From contig JAPOST010000106.1 of assembly GCA_026709535.1 (NCBI GenBank), positions 1 to 38,616 of the forward strand: DNA of 38,616 bases, read 5' to 3'. Positions 18,458 to 26,523 of this stretch are shown piece by piece. The notes under the pieces are model-generated. The model did not search any database. It was given only the letters and a program-made list of their open reading frames with translations, and was not told where the DNA came from. This DNA comes from Rhodospirillaceae bacterium (lineage in GTDB: Bacteria; Pseudomonadota; Alphaproteobacteria; Bin65). The translations under genes and the position numbers were made by a program. Each line of letters opens with the position of its first letter. The stretch's first letter is position 1.

Positions 18458-18906
18458 CTGCCGGACCAATAGCTTTCGCGATACTCATGCTGCGGCGGGT
18501 GTCGCAGGCAGGACATCGTTGTGATGACCGCTGACCGCCAAAGAAAGGGAAGGCCAAACGCATGCCGGTGTCGATCGTCGGGCCGTCATGTTTCCTGTTC
18601 CTGCCATCAATTCCCTGAATTCAGCGTCGTTGCTGCCGGACACACCAATGTCAGGCGGTAACCGCAGAAGCCCTCATCAACCCGGCAAACGACTTCCGGC
18701 TCCCCCGATCCGAAGACAAACCGGCGACCCTCGGCCATCAGTATGGCTCATCCGTCGAGTAGAGTCAGCCAGTCGGAAATGGTCTAATATTTGACCACAT
18801 CGTCCTGACTCACGCCGCTTTCCAGACCACGGGTAAAGAAGCTTGACACCGAGAGATGGATTGACCATCGACCGACCCATGGCGTCTACAATCGCAAGCT
18901 GGCGCG
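18458..18906. other. Convergent spacer between pepF and xseA
   Basis: About 450 bp with no recognisable gene. On the minus strand an ATG at 18738 opens a 43-codon frame ending at 18607. Its product begins MAEGRRFVFG and contains EVVCRVDEGFCGYRLTLVCP, with three cysteines, but it has no clear ribosome site and I recognise no family. Longer frames here are compositional shadows. I looked for a DUF2093 gene, often found beside xseA in alphaproteobacteria, and did not find one. Confidence 0.5.
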
Positions 18907-20355
18907 TCAAAGAAGGGATCCTTGCTGGTTGTCCGACGACGGTTTTCGGCCTCTCGGTTTCCTGGTCGATGGTCCATTCCCGTCCGGTGCAACGGTCGCC
19001 GCAACGCTTCCGTCGCCAAATCGAATCGTCACGTCAACAGCCCGGCACGCCGCCTTGCAATCCGTTATCGGCTGGCCGCCCCGTTCCCGGACCAGCGCGA
19101 AACCACGATCCAGCACCCGCTCGTACGAGTACGAGTCCAGAAGCCGCCTGCGTTGCTCGAGACGTTCGTACAGATCCACGAGCCGCCGGGACATTTGTGG
19201 CTGCAGTCGGTCGCCAACATTCGCCAGACGCTCTTGTGCACGGGAGACAAGCTGATGCAGTGCCGTCAGACGGACTCCGGCCGCAACCTGAGCCGCCGCT
19301 GAGGATTTTTCGCGCACCAGACGCTGCAAGCCGAGATTCAGACGCTCGGCTTGATCGTCCAACCGTTGGGATTTCGTGGCGAGCAAGGACCGTGGATCAG
19401 GTAGTCCGCGCGCGGCGCTTTCCAGACGCAGTCTGTTCTCCTCGAGGAGCCGTCCCAGCCCGGACACCAGTCGCCGGCCATCATCCAGCACCTGGGCGAC
19501 CAGTTCGCTGCGGACCGGCACTGCGATTTCCGCCGCAGCCGTCGGGGTCGGGGCCCGTCGATCCGACGCGTAGTCGATGAGAGTCCAGTCGGTCTCGTGC
19601 CCAATGGCGCTGATCAAGGGGATTGCAGAGGCCGCAGCCGCTCGGACCACATCTTCTTCGTTGAAGGCCCAAAGGTCTTCGACTGATCCGCCGCCACGCG
19701 CCACGATCAGCGCGTCCGGCCGCGGTATGGGGCCATCCGCGGCGATGGCGTTGAAACCTTCGATAGCCGCCGTAATTTCGCCGGCGGCGGAGTCACCCTG
19801 GACCCGAACTGGCCATAGCAGGACATGCCTTGGAAACCGGTCTCGCAGGCGGTGCAGGATATCTCGGATGACAGCCCCCGTCGGCGACGTGACGACACCG
19901 ATGACGGCAGGGAGGTAAGGCAAAGGCTGTTTCCTTGCATCATCGAACAGGCCTTCGGTCGCCAGTTTTCGGCGCCGCGCCTCCAAGAGCTTCAACAATG
20001 CGCCTTCACCGGCAAGCTCCATTTCTTCAATGACGATCTGATACTTGGAACGGCTTGAGTAGGTTGTGATTTTGCCGGTCGCAATCACTTCCAGACCGTC
20101 TTCCGGGTTGATCGCCAACCGGCTGGCGGTGGTACGCCAGCAGACAGCATCCAGCGTTGCGCTGTCATCCTTGAGCGCCATGTAGAGGTGGCCCGATCCG
20201 GCCCGCTTGAAGCCGGAAATTTCGCCCCGTACCCGGACGCGCCCGAACTCTCCTTCGACAACCCGCTTCAGCGCCGCAGAGAGTTCCGAGACTGAAGCAA
20301 CCGGCGTATTGTGTCCGGGACCAGCGGTGTCGGGTAATCGACCGGACTCGCTCAT
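18907..20355 (-). CDS. xseA: Exodeoxyribonuclease VII large subunit
   Basis: The catalytic subunit of exonuclease VII, which degrades single-stranded DNA from both ends together with XseB. The 482-residue protein has the N-terminal OB domain (VSELSAALKRVVEGEFGRVRVRGEISGFK), the catalytic-domain motif ARGGGSVEDLWAFNEE, IGHETDWTLIDYASDRRAPTPTAAAE, a long arginine-rich coiled-coil region, and the C-terminal YERVLDRGFALVR. A basic, low-complexity tail follows. Its start overlaps the ybaK stop by 4 bp and it ends the ybjN-proC-ybaK-xseA run. The small subunit gene xseB is not in the window. Confidence 0.96.
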   Translation of the reverse strand: MSESGRLPDTAGPGHNTPVASVSELSAALKRVVEGEFGRVRVRGEISGFKRAGSGHLYMALKDDSATLDAVCWRTTASRLAINPEDGLEVIATGKITTYSSRSKYQIVIEEMELAGEGALLKLLEARRRKLATEGLFDDARKQPLPYLPAVIGVVTSPTGAVIRDILHRLRDRFPRHVLLWPVRVQGDSAAGEITAAIEGFNAIAADGPIPRPDALIVARGGGSVEDLWAFNEEDVVRAAAASAIPLISAIGHETDWTLIDYASDRRAPTPTAAAEIAVPVRSELVAQVLDDGRRLVSGLGRLLEENRLRLESAARGLPDPRSLLATKSQRLDDQAERLNLGLQRLVREKSSAAAQVAAGVRLTALHQLVSRAQERLANVGDRLQPQMSRRLVDLYERLEQRRRLLDSYSYERVLDRGFALVRERGGQPITDCKAACRAVDVTIRFGDGSVAATVAPDGNGPSTRKPRGRKPSSDNQQGSLL

Positions 20356-20846
20356 CGCGGTGTGATCGCGATATCACCAACCTCGCCGTTCGTGAGACTG
20401 ACGAGTTCGTCCGGCGTTAACGGAAACACGGCAAACGGCGTGCCCGCAGCCGCCCATATTTTCGGCAGAGCCAGCAAGTCTCGGTCGATCACCACCACCG
20501 ATTGCTCTGCGTGCGCAAAAGGCGGAACGCCGCCGATCACATACCCTGTCCTGGACCGGACAAAGTCCGCATCAGCCTTGCCAATCTTCTCGCCGACCAG
20601 TGCCTCGACCGCCCGTTCGTCGACTCGATTATTGCCGCGGGCGATCACCAACACAGCCCGGCCGCTTTTCCTAGCGCGGAAAATGATGGATTTCGCAATT
20701 TGGGAAACATCGCATCCGATAGCTGCCGCCGCTTCAACACTGGTTCGAGTGACATCCGCCATTACTTGCACTTCCCTGACCAGGCCAGCGGCGGTCAGGG
20801 CGTCCTGGACACGCTGCGCAGACGCAGGCAAGCCGTCGACGGTCAT
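20352..20846 (-). CDS. YbaK/EbsC-type aminoacyl-tRNA deacylase
   Basis: A 164-residue protein of the YbaK/ProX editing family, which hydrolyses misacylated tRNAs in trans. The conserved lysine is in QIAKSIIFRA, and GYVIGGVPPFAH is the family's Gly-Gly-x-x-P-x loop. It overlaps proC upstream and xseA downstream by 4 bp each, so the three are translationally coupled. Which amino acid is edited (Cys-tRNA-Pro, Ala-tRNA-Pro or another) cannot be told from sequence. Confidence 0.9.
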   Translation of the reverse strand: MTVDGLPASAQRVQDALTAAGLVREVQVMADVTRTSVEAAAAIGCDVSQIAKSIIFRARKSGRAVLVIARGNNRVDERAVEALVGEKIGKADADFVRSRTGYVIGGVPPFAHAEQSVVVIDRDLLALPKIWAAAGTPFAVFPLTPDELVSLTNGEVGDIAITPR

Positions 20847-21667
20847 ACCCCCAACTCCCGGGACCGGTTGGCGGCTGCTGCAACAGCCCGCTTCACCAGA
20901 GCGCTCAATCCGTTGTCGGCCATCAGCACTTCCAGCGCGGCAGCGGTTGTGCCTCTCCGACTGGTCACGTTATCTCGCAAGGTGGAAGCAGACTCCGGCG
21001 ATTGATGCAGCAGTTCCCCGGCACCAGCCACCGTCGCGCGAGCCAGCCTGCTGGCCACTTCAGGCGACAAACCCTCGGCAATACCCGCCGTCGTCATGGC
21101 TTCAACCAGATGAAAGACATAAGCCGGCCCGCTGCCGGAGACCGCTGTAACGGCATCAATATCGGCCTCGTCAGTGATCCAGACGACATCCCCGATCGAT
21201 CGCAACAACTGCTCGCACAGAACCCGGTGAGGCTGCCGGACGTAGGCGTTACATATGGCAGCGGTAACGCCCCGGCCAACGGCGGCCGGCGTGTTCGGCA
21301 TGGACCGGATGATGGGCGCCGCTGCGGACAGGGCCTTTTCAAGAAAGCCGATAGTTGTTCCGGCTGCGATCGAGAGGAAGACAACTCCCGTATTCGAATA
21401 CCTAGTGTAAGCTGGCGCCACCGCTCCCATCAATTGCGGCTTCACCGCCAAGATGATGACATCAGGATGGAATGTATCAGGAACGTTTTCTGGCCTTTCG
21501 ACAAACGGGGCGCACCGATCATCGGCAAACGCCGCCATTGCGTCTTTCGAAGGTTCCACCACAATGACGTTGGCGGGGTTTGCGCCGCCAGCAATCCAGC
21601 CGCACAGCAGGGCAGTTCCCATTTTTCCGCAGCCAACAAGCATCAGACGCGCTGCGGCAAAGTCCAT
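20843..21667 (-). CDS. proC: Pyrroline-5-carboxylate reductase
   Basis: Catalyses the last step of proline synthesis, NAD(P)H-dependent reduction of pyrroline-5-carboxylate. The 274-residue protein has the N-terminal Rossmann motif VGCGKMGTALL, then AVKPQLM, IRSMPNTPAAVGRG, and the signature SGSGPAYVFHLVEAM with LRDNVTSRRGTTAAAL near the C-terminus. It starts 12 bp after ybjN and overlaps ybaK by 4 bp. The ybjN-proC pairing is common in alphaproteobacteria (recalled). Confidence 0.96.
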   Translation of the reverse strand: MDFAAARLMLVGCGKMGTALLCGWIAGGANPANVIVVEPSKDAMAAFADDRCAPFVERPENVPDTFHPDVIILAVKPQLMGAVAPAYTRYSNTGVVFLSIAAGTTIGFLEKALSAAAPIIRSMPNTPAAVGRGVTAAICNAYVRQPHRVLCEQLLRSIGDVVWITDEADIDAVTAVSGSGPAYVFHLVEAMTTAGIAEGLSPEVASRLARATVAGAGELLHQSPESASTLRDNVTSRRGTTAAALEVLMADNGLSALVKRAVAAAANRSRELGV

Positions 21668-21679
21668 GGATAGAGTTCC

Positions 21680-22180
21680 TTATGCTTCTCCGACGGTATC
21701 CAGAAGGGATGCTGCCACAGCTTCCTTGGCGCTTTTTCCGCCCCAGGTCACGAACTGAAAGGCGGGATAAAATCGCTCGCATTCGGTGAGCGCGATGTCA
21801 ACCAGATCTTCAAGCTGTTCGACGCTGGCGCCCTGATGGCCGCGCAACAGGACTGTGTGACGGAAGACCGGATTCGAGTCATCTTCCGGCACCACGAAGG
21901 AACCCAGCCACAGCTTGTTATTGATCATCAACAGCAACTGCGAAATGTCATCCAGCTTTTTCTTCGGGATGCGCATGTCCATGAAGCAGGACAGATGCAC
22001 TGCATTCAAATGTGCGCTCCAGACAAAGTGCATATGATAGCCGCACCAGTGACCGGGATATTCGACCGCCATTTCGTCGTCGCTGTTGCGTTCGAAGATC
22101 CACTCGTTGGCGTTGACGATTTCTTCCAGCATGTCAAGCGGGTTCGGGGTCTTCCAAGTATCAAGCGCGATGCCAGACAT
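21680..22180 (-). CDS. YbjN domain protein
   Basis: A 166-residue protein of the YbjN family, thought to act in stress or motility control with no defined biochemistry. Recognisable parts are EEIVNANEWIFERNSDDEMAV, HFVWSAHLNAVHLSCFMD, and MINNKLWLGSFVV. There is no signal peptide and no membrane helix. A strong ribosome site (AGAGGAGAG) lies just before the ATG. It heads the operon ybjN-proC-ybaK-xseA, so it is probably made constitutively with a proline-synthesis enzyme. The call is from family pattern and context. Confidence 0.85.
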   Translation of the reverse strand: MSGIALDTWKTPNPLDMLEEIVNANEWIFERNSDDEMAVEYPGHWCGYHMHFVWSAHLNAVHLSCFMDMRIPKKKLDDISQLLLMINNKLWLGSFVVPEDDSNPVFRHTVLLRGHQGASVEQLEDLVDIALTECERFYPAFQFVTWGGKSAKEAVAASLLDTVGEA

Positions 22181-22478
22181 GATTCACTCTCCTCTAGCAG
22201 CTTCGCGATAACACCGGACCGGAAGCGTGGATACGAGCGAGACCCGTCACGGGAGACGGAATTTCATGCAGATGGCTGCCAATAATGTGTGGAATCACGA
22301 CAACCGCATGCTATCTGGCGCGGAGTCTGCCACTTCAAAGGCAAGCTGGCAACAAGATTTATTGTCGGTTTTCGGGTATTGCACCAGATATTGATTCGAC
22401 GAACACCGCCCAGCCTTAGTCCTGAGCCGTCCCCCGTCGTCGAACTAAGGGCGCGAAAAGATTCGAATCCCGGGGCGC
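22181..22478. other. Spacer upstream of ybjN
   Basis: About 300 bp without a gene, probably holding the ybjN promoter. A perfect dyad CCCGT-C-ACGGG lies at 22243-22253, roughly 65 bp before ybjN, and could be an operator. The tRNA-like string near 22461 is not a tRNA because its stems do not pair. Confidence 0.4.
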
Positions 22479-22778
22479 CTATGCTGCCTTGACACGGGAG
22501 CCTTTCCTGCCCCCGCGGGCTGGCTTTTCAAGTTTTTCCAATCGGGCAAGAGCTTCAGCCAACTGCACCGTCAGGGCTTCCTGTTCGTCGCGTGCCCTGG
22601 CCGCCATGAGGCGGACCACATCGAACTCTTCACGAGTGACAAGGTCCATATCAGCCAGCAATTCCTGCAGGCGCGCTTTCACGTTCGCTTCGATCTCGGT
22701 GCGAACGCCAGCGGCGACGCCCAGCATGCCCGTCGTCATCCGCGCGAAATCATCGAGCAACCTCTTGTTGGACTGCAT
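22479..22778 (-). CDS. ubiK: Ubiquinone biosynthesis accessory factor UbiK (BMFP)
   Basis: A 99-residue, mostly helical protein that assists the ubiquinone-synthesis complex and binds lipid in E. coli. The sequence MQSNKRLLDDFARMTTGMLGVA at the start, the amphipathic stretch to LLADMDLVTREEFDVVRLM, and a C-terminal coiled coil (REEFDVV to LEKLEKP) match the BMFP/YqiC family; a basic tail follows. The start at 22778 is set by GGAG nearby and by the family N-terminus; the open frame continues upstream without homology. It lies 70 bp after modC, on the same strand, with a possible terminator between them. Confidence 0.85.
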   Translation of the reverse strand: MQSNKRLLDDFARMTTGMLGVAAGVRTEIEANVKARLQELLADMDLVTREEFDVVRLMAARARDEQEALTVQLAEALARLEKLEKPARGGRKGSRVKAA

Positions 22779-22808
22779 GATGCGTTCTCCTTCCGGCACT
22801 GAGGTAAA

Positions 22809-22847
22809 GATGGTGCGCGGGCATCGTCCAGGCAACGGCGTGCCATC
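22809..22847 (-). terminator. Candidate terminator of modABC
   Basis: Arms GATGGTGCGC (22809-22818) and GCGTGCCATC (22838-22847) pair over 10 bp with two G-U wobbles. The stem begins directly after the modC stop and is followed on the minus strand by only TTT, so it may be a weak or factor-assisted terminator separating modABC from ubiK. Confidence 0.4.
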
Positions 22848-23957
22848 TCAAGCTACGATATCGTCCCGAGGCGGCAGAGCCATGCTGCGGCGATCCATGG
22901 CGACGGACTTGATCAGGGCAAAAACCGACTTTCCGGGGATGAGATCCAGATCGGCGACCGCGCTGGCCGTCACGGTCGCGGCGATGCGGTTTTCGCCAGC
23001 CTCGTCGGAAACTTTCACGATGACGGTTCGAAACGGGTCTTCGGTATCGGTCAGGCTTTCCACCGTACCGGCCAGGATGTTCCGGATGCTGATGTCTTTC
23101 GGTCGGTCGAGTGCGAGAGAAACATCCCGGGCACGAATTCGAACGCGAACCTGACGACCTTCCGGCAGCGGAATGGATGGCACGATGAGAGCGCCGCCCG
23201 GGAAAACGAGGCGGCTCATCTTGCGGTCGGCGTCATGGCATGTCACTGCCGCTGTCAGGACAGAGCCGGCCTGAAAACGACCGGTCATCGGCATGAGGTC
23301 GGGTCGCGAGAACACTTCATCTACCGTCCCGGTCGCCAGGACCTTTCCGTCGGACAACAGCACGACCGTGTCGGCGAGGCGGGCGACCTCCTCGATCTGG
23401 TGGCTGACATACAGGATCGGCAATCCGGCTTCGTCCCGCAGGCGTTCGACATAGGGCAGGATTTCTGCCTTGCGCGCCGCGTCGAGAGAGGCAAGAGGCT
23501 CGTCCATCAACAGGATGTCGGGAGCGGACAGCAAGGCCCGCCCGATAGCCACCCGCTGCTGCTCTCCACCCGACAATGTGGACGGCTTCCGTTGAATCAG
23601 ATCACCCAATCCCAAGAGATCGACAATACGCTCGAATTCGGGATTCTGACGGGCCGCATGGGCGTAGAGCAGGTTGCGGCGGACGCTCATATGCGGGAAC
23701 AGCCGGCCTTCCTGAAAGACAACGCCGACTCTACGTTCCGGCGCCGACAGATCGACCTTCTGCCTAGAGTCGAACAGGACACGGTCGCCGAGCGCAATTC
23801 TTCCGTAGTCAGGACGCAGCAGTCCGGCAACAATCTGCACTGTGCTTGTCTTCCCGGCGCCCGATCGTCCGAACAGCGCGGTGACTCCTAGGTTGGACGC
23901 AAAGCAGATATCCAGTTGCAAAGCGCCAAGACGCTTGACAATGGCGATATCAAGCAT
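22848..23957 (-). CDS. modC: Molybdate ABC transporter, ATP-binding protein
   Basis: The ATPase of the molybdate importer. In 369 residues it has Walker A GRSGAGKTS, the Q-loop in VVFQEGRLFPHMSV, the ABC signature LSGGEQQRVAIGRALL, Walker B ILLMDEPLASLD, and the H-loop VSHQ. The C-terminal third carries the TOBE (molybdate-binding) domain, with RARDVSLALDRP then SIRNILAGTV, typical of ModC. The start at 23957 overlaps modB by 8 bp (ATGCTTGA). It is the last gene of modA-modB-modC. Confidence 0.96.
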   Translation of the reverse strand: MLDIAIVKRLGALQLDICFASNLGVTALFGRSGAGKTSTVQIVAGLLRPDYGRIALGDRVLFDSRQKVDLSAPERRVGVVFQEGRLFPHMSVRRNLLYAHAARQNPEFERIVDLLGLGDLIQRKPSTLSGGEQQRVAIGRALLSAPDILLMDEPLASLDAARKAEILPYVERLRDEAGLPILYVSHQIEEVARLADTVVLLSDGKVLATGTVDEVFSRPDLMPMTGRFQAGSVLTAAVTCHDADRKMSRLVFPGGALIVPSIPLPEGRQVRVRIRARDVSLALDRPKDISIRNILAGTVESLTDTEDPFRTVIVKVSDEAGENRIAATVTASAVADLDLIPGKSVFALIKSVAMDRRSMALPPRDDIVA

Positions 23958-24654
23958 CGTTGGCCTGGTCAGGCCGGATCCGCCGACGCGTCCGCTGGGC
24001 AAGGATTTCGGCGATGACGACCGCCAGCACCGAAATGCCGATGGCAATGACAGTGAGGCGCAGCACGGCATTTTCCTGGCCCGGCACCTGCAGCAACGAA
24101 TAAACGGCCAGCGACAATGTCTGCGTTTCGCCAGGAATATTGGAAACCAGCGTGATCGTGGCGCCAAATTCGCCTAGCGCCTTGGCGAAACCCAACACGG
24201 CCCCGGCAATGATGCCGGGCTGGGCGAGCGGCAGGCTGACAGTCAGGAACCGCCGCCAATGTCTGGCACCCAAGGTGGCGGCGGCCTGCTCCAGTCTTGG
24301 ATCGACAGCCTCAAAGGACAGACGTATCGGCCGGACGATGAGCGGAAACGCCATCACGGAGGCCGCGACAACCGCACCGGTCCAGCGAAAGGCGATTTCG
24401 ATGCCGAACCAGCGGTCCAGCCAGACGCCGATCCAACCTTGCTTGCCCAACAGAATCAGCAAGACAAAACCAGTCACGACCGGCGGCAGAACCAGAGGCA
24501 ATGTCAGGAATGAATTGACCAGCATTTTACCGGGAAACTCCCGCCTGGCCAGCACCCAGGCGAGGGCAACGGCCAGCGGCAGCGTAACGACCAGACTCCA
24601 GAACGCCACACTCAGACTCAGCAACAGGGCATCGGTTTCGGCGTCGCTCAACAT
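23950..24654 (-). CDS. modB: Molybdate ABC transporter permease
   Basis: The membrane channel of the molybdate importer. The 234-residue protein has about five to six hydrophobic segments, and the permease EAA loop reads EQAAATLGARHWRRFLTVSLPLAQPG. It also has LTLPLVLPPVVTGF, common in ModB. The start at 24654 (MLSDAETDALLLSLS) begins the family sequence and comes 5 bp after the modA stop. The open frame extends upstream only as a shadow of modA. Confidence 0.95.
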   Translation of the reverse strand: MLSDAETDALLLSLSVAFWSLVVTLPLAVALAWVLARREFPGKMLVNSFLTLPLVLPPVVTGFVLLILLGKQGWIGVWLDRWFGIEIAFRWTGAVVAASVMAFPLIVRPIRLSFEAVDPRLEQAAATLGARHWRRFLTVSLPLAQPGIIAGAVLGFAKALGEFGATITLVSNIPGETQTLSLAVYSLLQVPGQENAVLRLTVIAIGISVLAVVIAEILAQRTRRRIRPDQANDA

Positions 24655-24659
24655 GCGTG

Positions 24660-25451
24660 CTATCGAGCGTCTGGGGCGCCGTAACCGGCAGCCTGGAAGA
24701 TGCGGCGGGCCTCCGGCCCCATCAAGCCCTTTAACCAGACACCCGCACACCGAACGCTACCGCCTCTCACTACTGCGCCTATGTAACGAATCGGCGGGTG
24801 GCTGCCGGCCGGAAACCGTGCAATCGTCTGCACACGAGGGTCCGCGGCGGCATCAGTCCGGTAAACGATGCCCAGCGGCGCTTCGCGACGCGCCACGTAG
24901 GACAGGGCAATCCGGACATTGGCCGTCAGGATCGCCTTGGGCTGCAGATTCTTCCACAGCCCCATTTCCCGCAATGCCGCCCGTGCATAGCGGCCTGCGG
25001 GCACGTGGCCCGGATCACCAATGGCAAATCGTTCTATACGAAGGCGCTCGGCGATCGCCGATTCCGGGTGCAATGTCGTCGTCCGGGCAACAGACCTCGC
25101 GCCAATGACAACCAGCTGGTTCGTTAGCAGCACTGCTTTTGCCCGGCCTTCGACCTGGAGGCGGCCGCGCTCGACAAGAAAGTCAATCCAACGCCGGTCA
25201 GCCGAGATGAACAGATCAGCCGGCGCGCCTTGCTGGATCTGTCTTGCAAGGATACCGCTGGATGCATAGGAAATGCGGATGGTGGCGCCCGGTGCGACGC
25301 AGCGCCCTTCCCGCACCAGCAGCGCCACTGCCTTGTCCAGCGGGCCCTTCAGGCTTGCGGCGGCAAAGATGACGCCGTTCTTGCCGACAAGCGCTTGGGC
25401 AGATGTGGCGACAGACGCCAGAAACAGGAACGGGGCGAGAAAACGCAGCAT
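24660..25451 (-). CDS. modA: Molybdate ABC transporter, periplasmic binding protein
   Basis: Captures molybdate (and tungstate) in the periplasm for ModBC. The 263-residue precursor has a signal peptide ending near TSAQA. The mature protein shows the oxyanion-site motifs AAASLKGPLD and SYASSGILARQIQQGAPADLFISAD. AAGG-type purines sit close to the ATG. It heads the operon and is divergent from hldD with a 70-bp spacer. No modE regulator gene is in the window and I could not identify a Mo-box. Confidence 0.93.
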   Translation of the reverse strand: MLRFLAPFLFLASVATSAQALVGKNGVIFAAASLKGPLDKAVALLVREGRCVAPGATIRISYASSGILARQIQQGAPADLFISADRRWIDFLVERGRLQVEGRAKAVLLTNQLVVIGARSVARTTTLHPESAIAERLRIERFAIGDPGHVPAGRYARAALREMGLWKNLQPKAILTANVRIALSYVARREAPLGIVYRTDAAADPRVQTIARFPAGSHPPIRYIGAVVRGGSVRCAGVWLKGLMGPEARRIFQAAGYGAPDAR

Positions 25452-25509
25452 GGCCCCTTAATACGCAATCCGGCGGATTTGCCCAATCCCGAACGTTACC
25501 GCCCAACCG

Positions 25510-25515
25510 TATAAT
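25510..25515 (+). promoter_or_regulatory. Perfect -10 box placing the hldD start at the start codon
   Basis: TATAAT occurs at 25510-25515, 6 bases before the hldD ATG at 25522. A transcript initiated at the usual distance would begin at or next to the A of ATG. No good -35 box is at 17 bp (TCCCGA), which weakens the call. No Shine-Dalgarno sequence precedes this ATG. Confidence 0.45.
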
Positions 25516-25521
25516 TGTCTT

Positions 25522-26517
25522 ATGATTCTAGTCACCGGCGGTGCCGGCTTTATTGGCTCCAATCTGCTGGCGGCACTGGAAACGCGTGGTCTTCATGATC
25601 TCGTGGTGTGCGATTGGCTTGGCCGGGACGGCAAGTGGCGCAACATTGCGAAGCGCGAGTTGGCCGAAATCGTGATGCCGGAAGATCTGCGGGCGTTTCT
25701 GGAGCGGCACGACGTCAAGACAAGCCTGAAGGCGATCTTCCACATGGGCGCGGTTTCGTCGACGACCGAGACCGATGCGGATCTGATTGCCCGAACCAAT
25801 ATCGCGCTGCCGCAATACCTCTGGTCGTGGTGCGCGGAAAACGATTGTCGTTTCATCTATGCCTCCTCGGCCGCGACCTATGGCGACGGAACTCAGGGTT
25901 TTGCAGATCACTGTTCGCCAATGGCGCTAGGCAAGTTGCGTCCGCTCAATCCCTATGGTTGGAGCAAACTGGCCTTCGATCGGTTGGTCGCGCGGCAAGT
26001 TCAGACCAATGCTCTCGGCCGGCCGCCGCAATGGGCAGGCATTAGATTCTTCAACGTGTACGGCCCAAACGAATATCACAAAGGGCCAATGAAAAGCGTG
26101 GCCGCCCAGATCTTCTCTAGACTGGCAGCGGGCAAACCAGCCCGCTTGTTCCGTTCGCATCGCCCCGAGTATGAAGATGGTGGCCAAATGCGCGATTTCG
26201 TGTCAGTAGATGATTGCATCGCGGGGATGCTCTGGTTGTTTGATCACCCCGATGTGTCAGGCCTCTTCAACATGGGGTCGGGCAAGGCGCGAAACTTCTT
26301 GGCACTTGCCAATGCAGTGTTCGCCGCCATAGGCCGCGAGCCCGAAATCGAATATGTCGATACACCGGTCGAAATCCGCGACCGGTACCAGTACTTCACC
26401 CAAGCCGACATGACCCGGCTTCGTGCTGCGGGGTTCAATCAACCACCTACCGAGTTGGAAGACGGGGTGCGGGATTACGTGACCCGGTACCTGATGGCCG
26501 ACGATCCATACAGGTAG
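25522..26517 (+). CDS. hldD: ADP-L-glycero-D-manno-heptose 6-epimerase
   Basis: The last enzyme making the heptose donor for the LPS inner core. The 331-residue protein begins MILVTGGAGFIGSNLL with the NAD(P)-binding glycine motif at the extreme N-terminus. SSAATYGDG and the catalytic Y-G-W-S-K follow, then RFFNVYGPNEYHKGPMKSVA and RYQYFTQADMTRLRAAGF, which separate this enzyme from other epimerases. The ATG has no ribosome site and a TATAAT box 6 bases upstream, so the mRNA may be leaderless. It starts the operon hldD-lgt-midA-pgeF-M24; lgt follows after 6 bp. Confidence 0.94.
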   Translation: MILVTGGAGFIGSNLLAALETRGLHDLVVCDWLGRDGKWRNIAKRELAEIVMPEDLRAFLERHDVKTSLKAIFHMGAVSSTTETDADLIARTNIALPQYLWSWCAENDCRFIYASSAATYGDGTQGFADHCSPMALGKLRPLNPYGWSKLAFDRLVARQVQTNALGRPPQWAGIRFFNVYGPNEYHKGPMKSVAAQIFSRLAAGKPARLFRSHRPEYEDGGQMRDFVSVDDCIAGMLWLFDHPDVSGLFNMGSGKARNFLALANAVFAAIGREPEIEYVDTPVEIRDRYQYFTQADMTRLRAAGFNQPPTELEDGVRDYVTRYLMADDPYR

Positions 26518-26523
26518 CCTGAC

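Noticed and set aside
22455-22480. GATTCGAATCCC resembling a tRNA T-loop
   Set aside because: Neither strand gives a pairing T stem, acceptor stem or anticodon arm.
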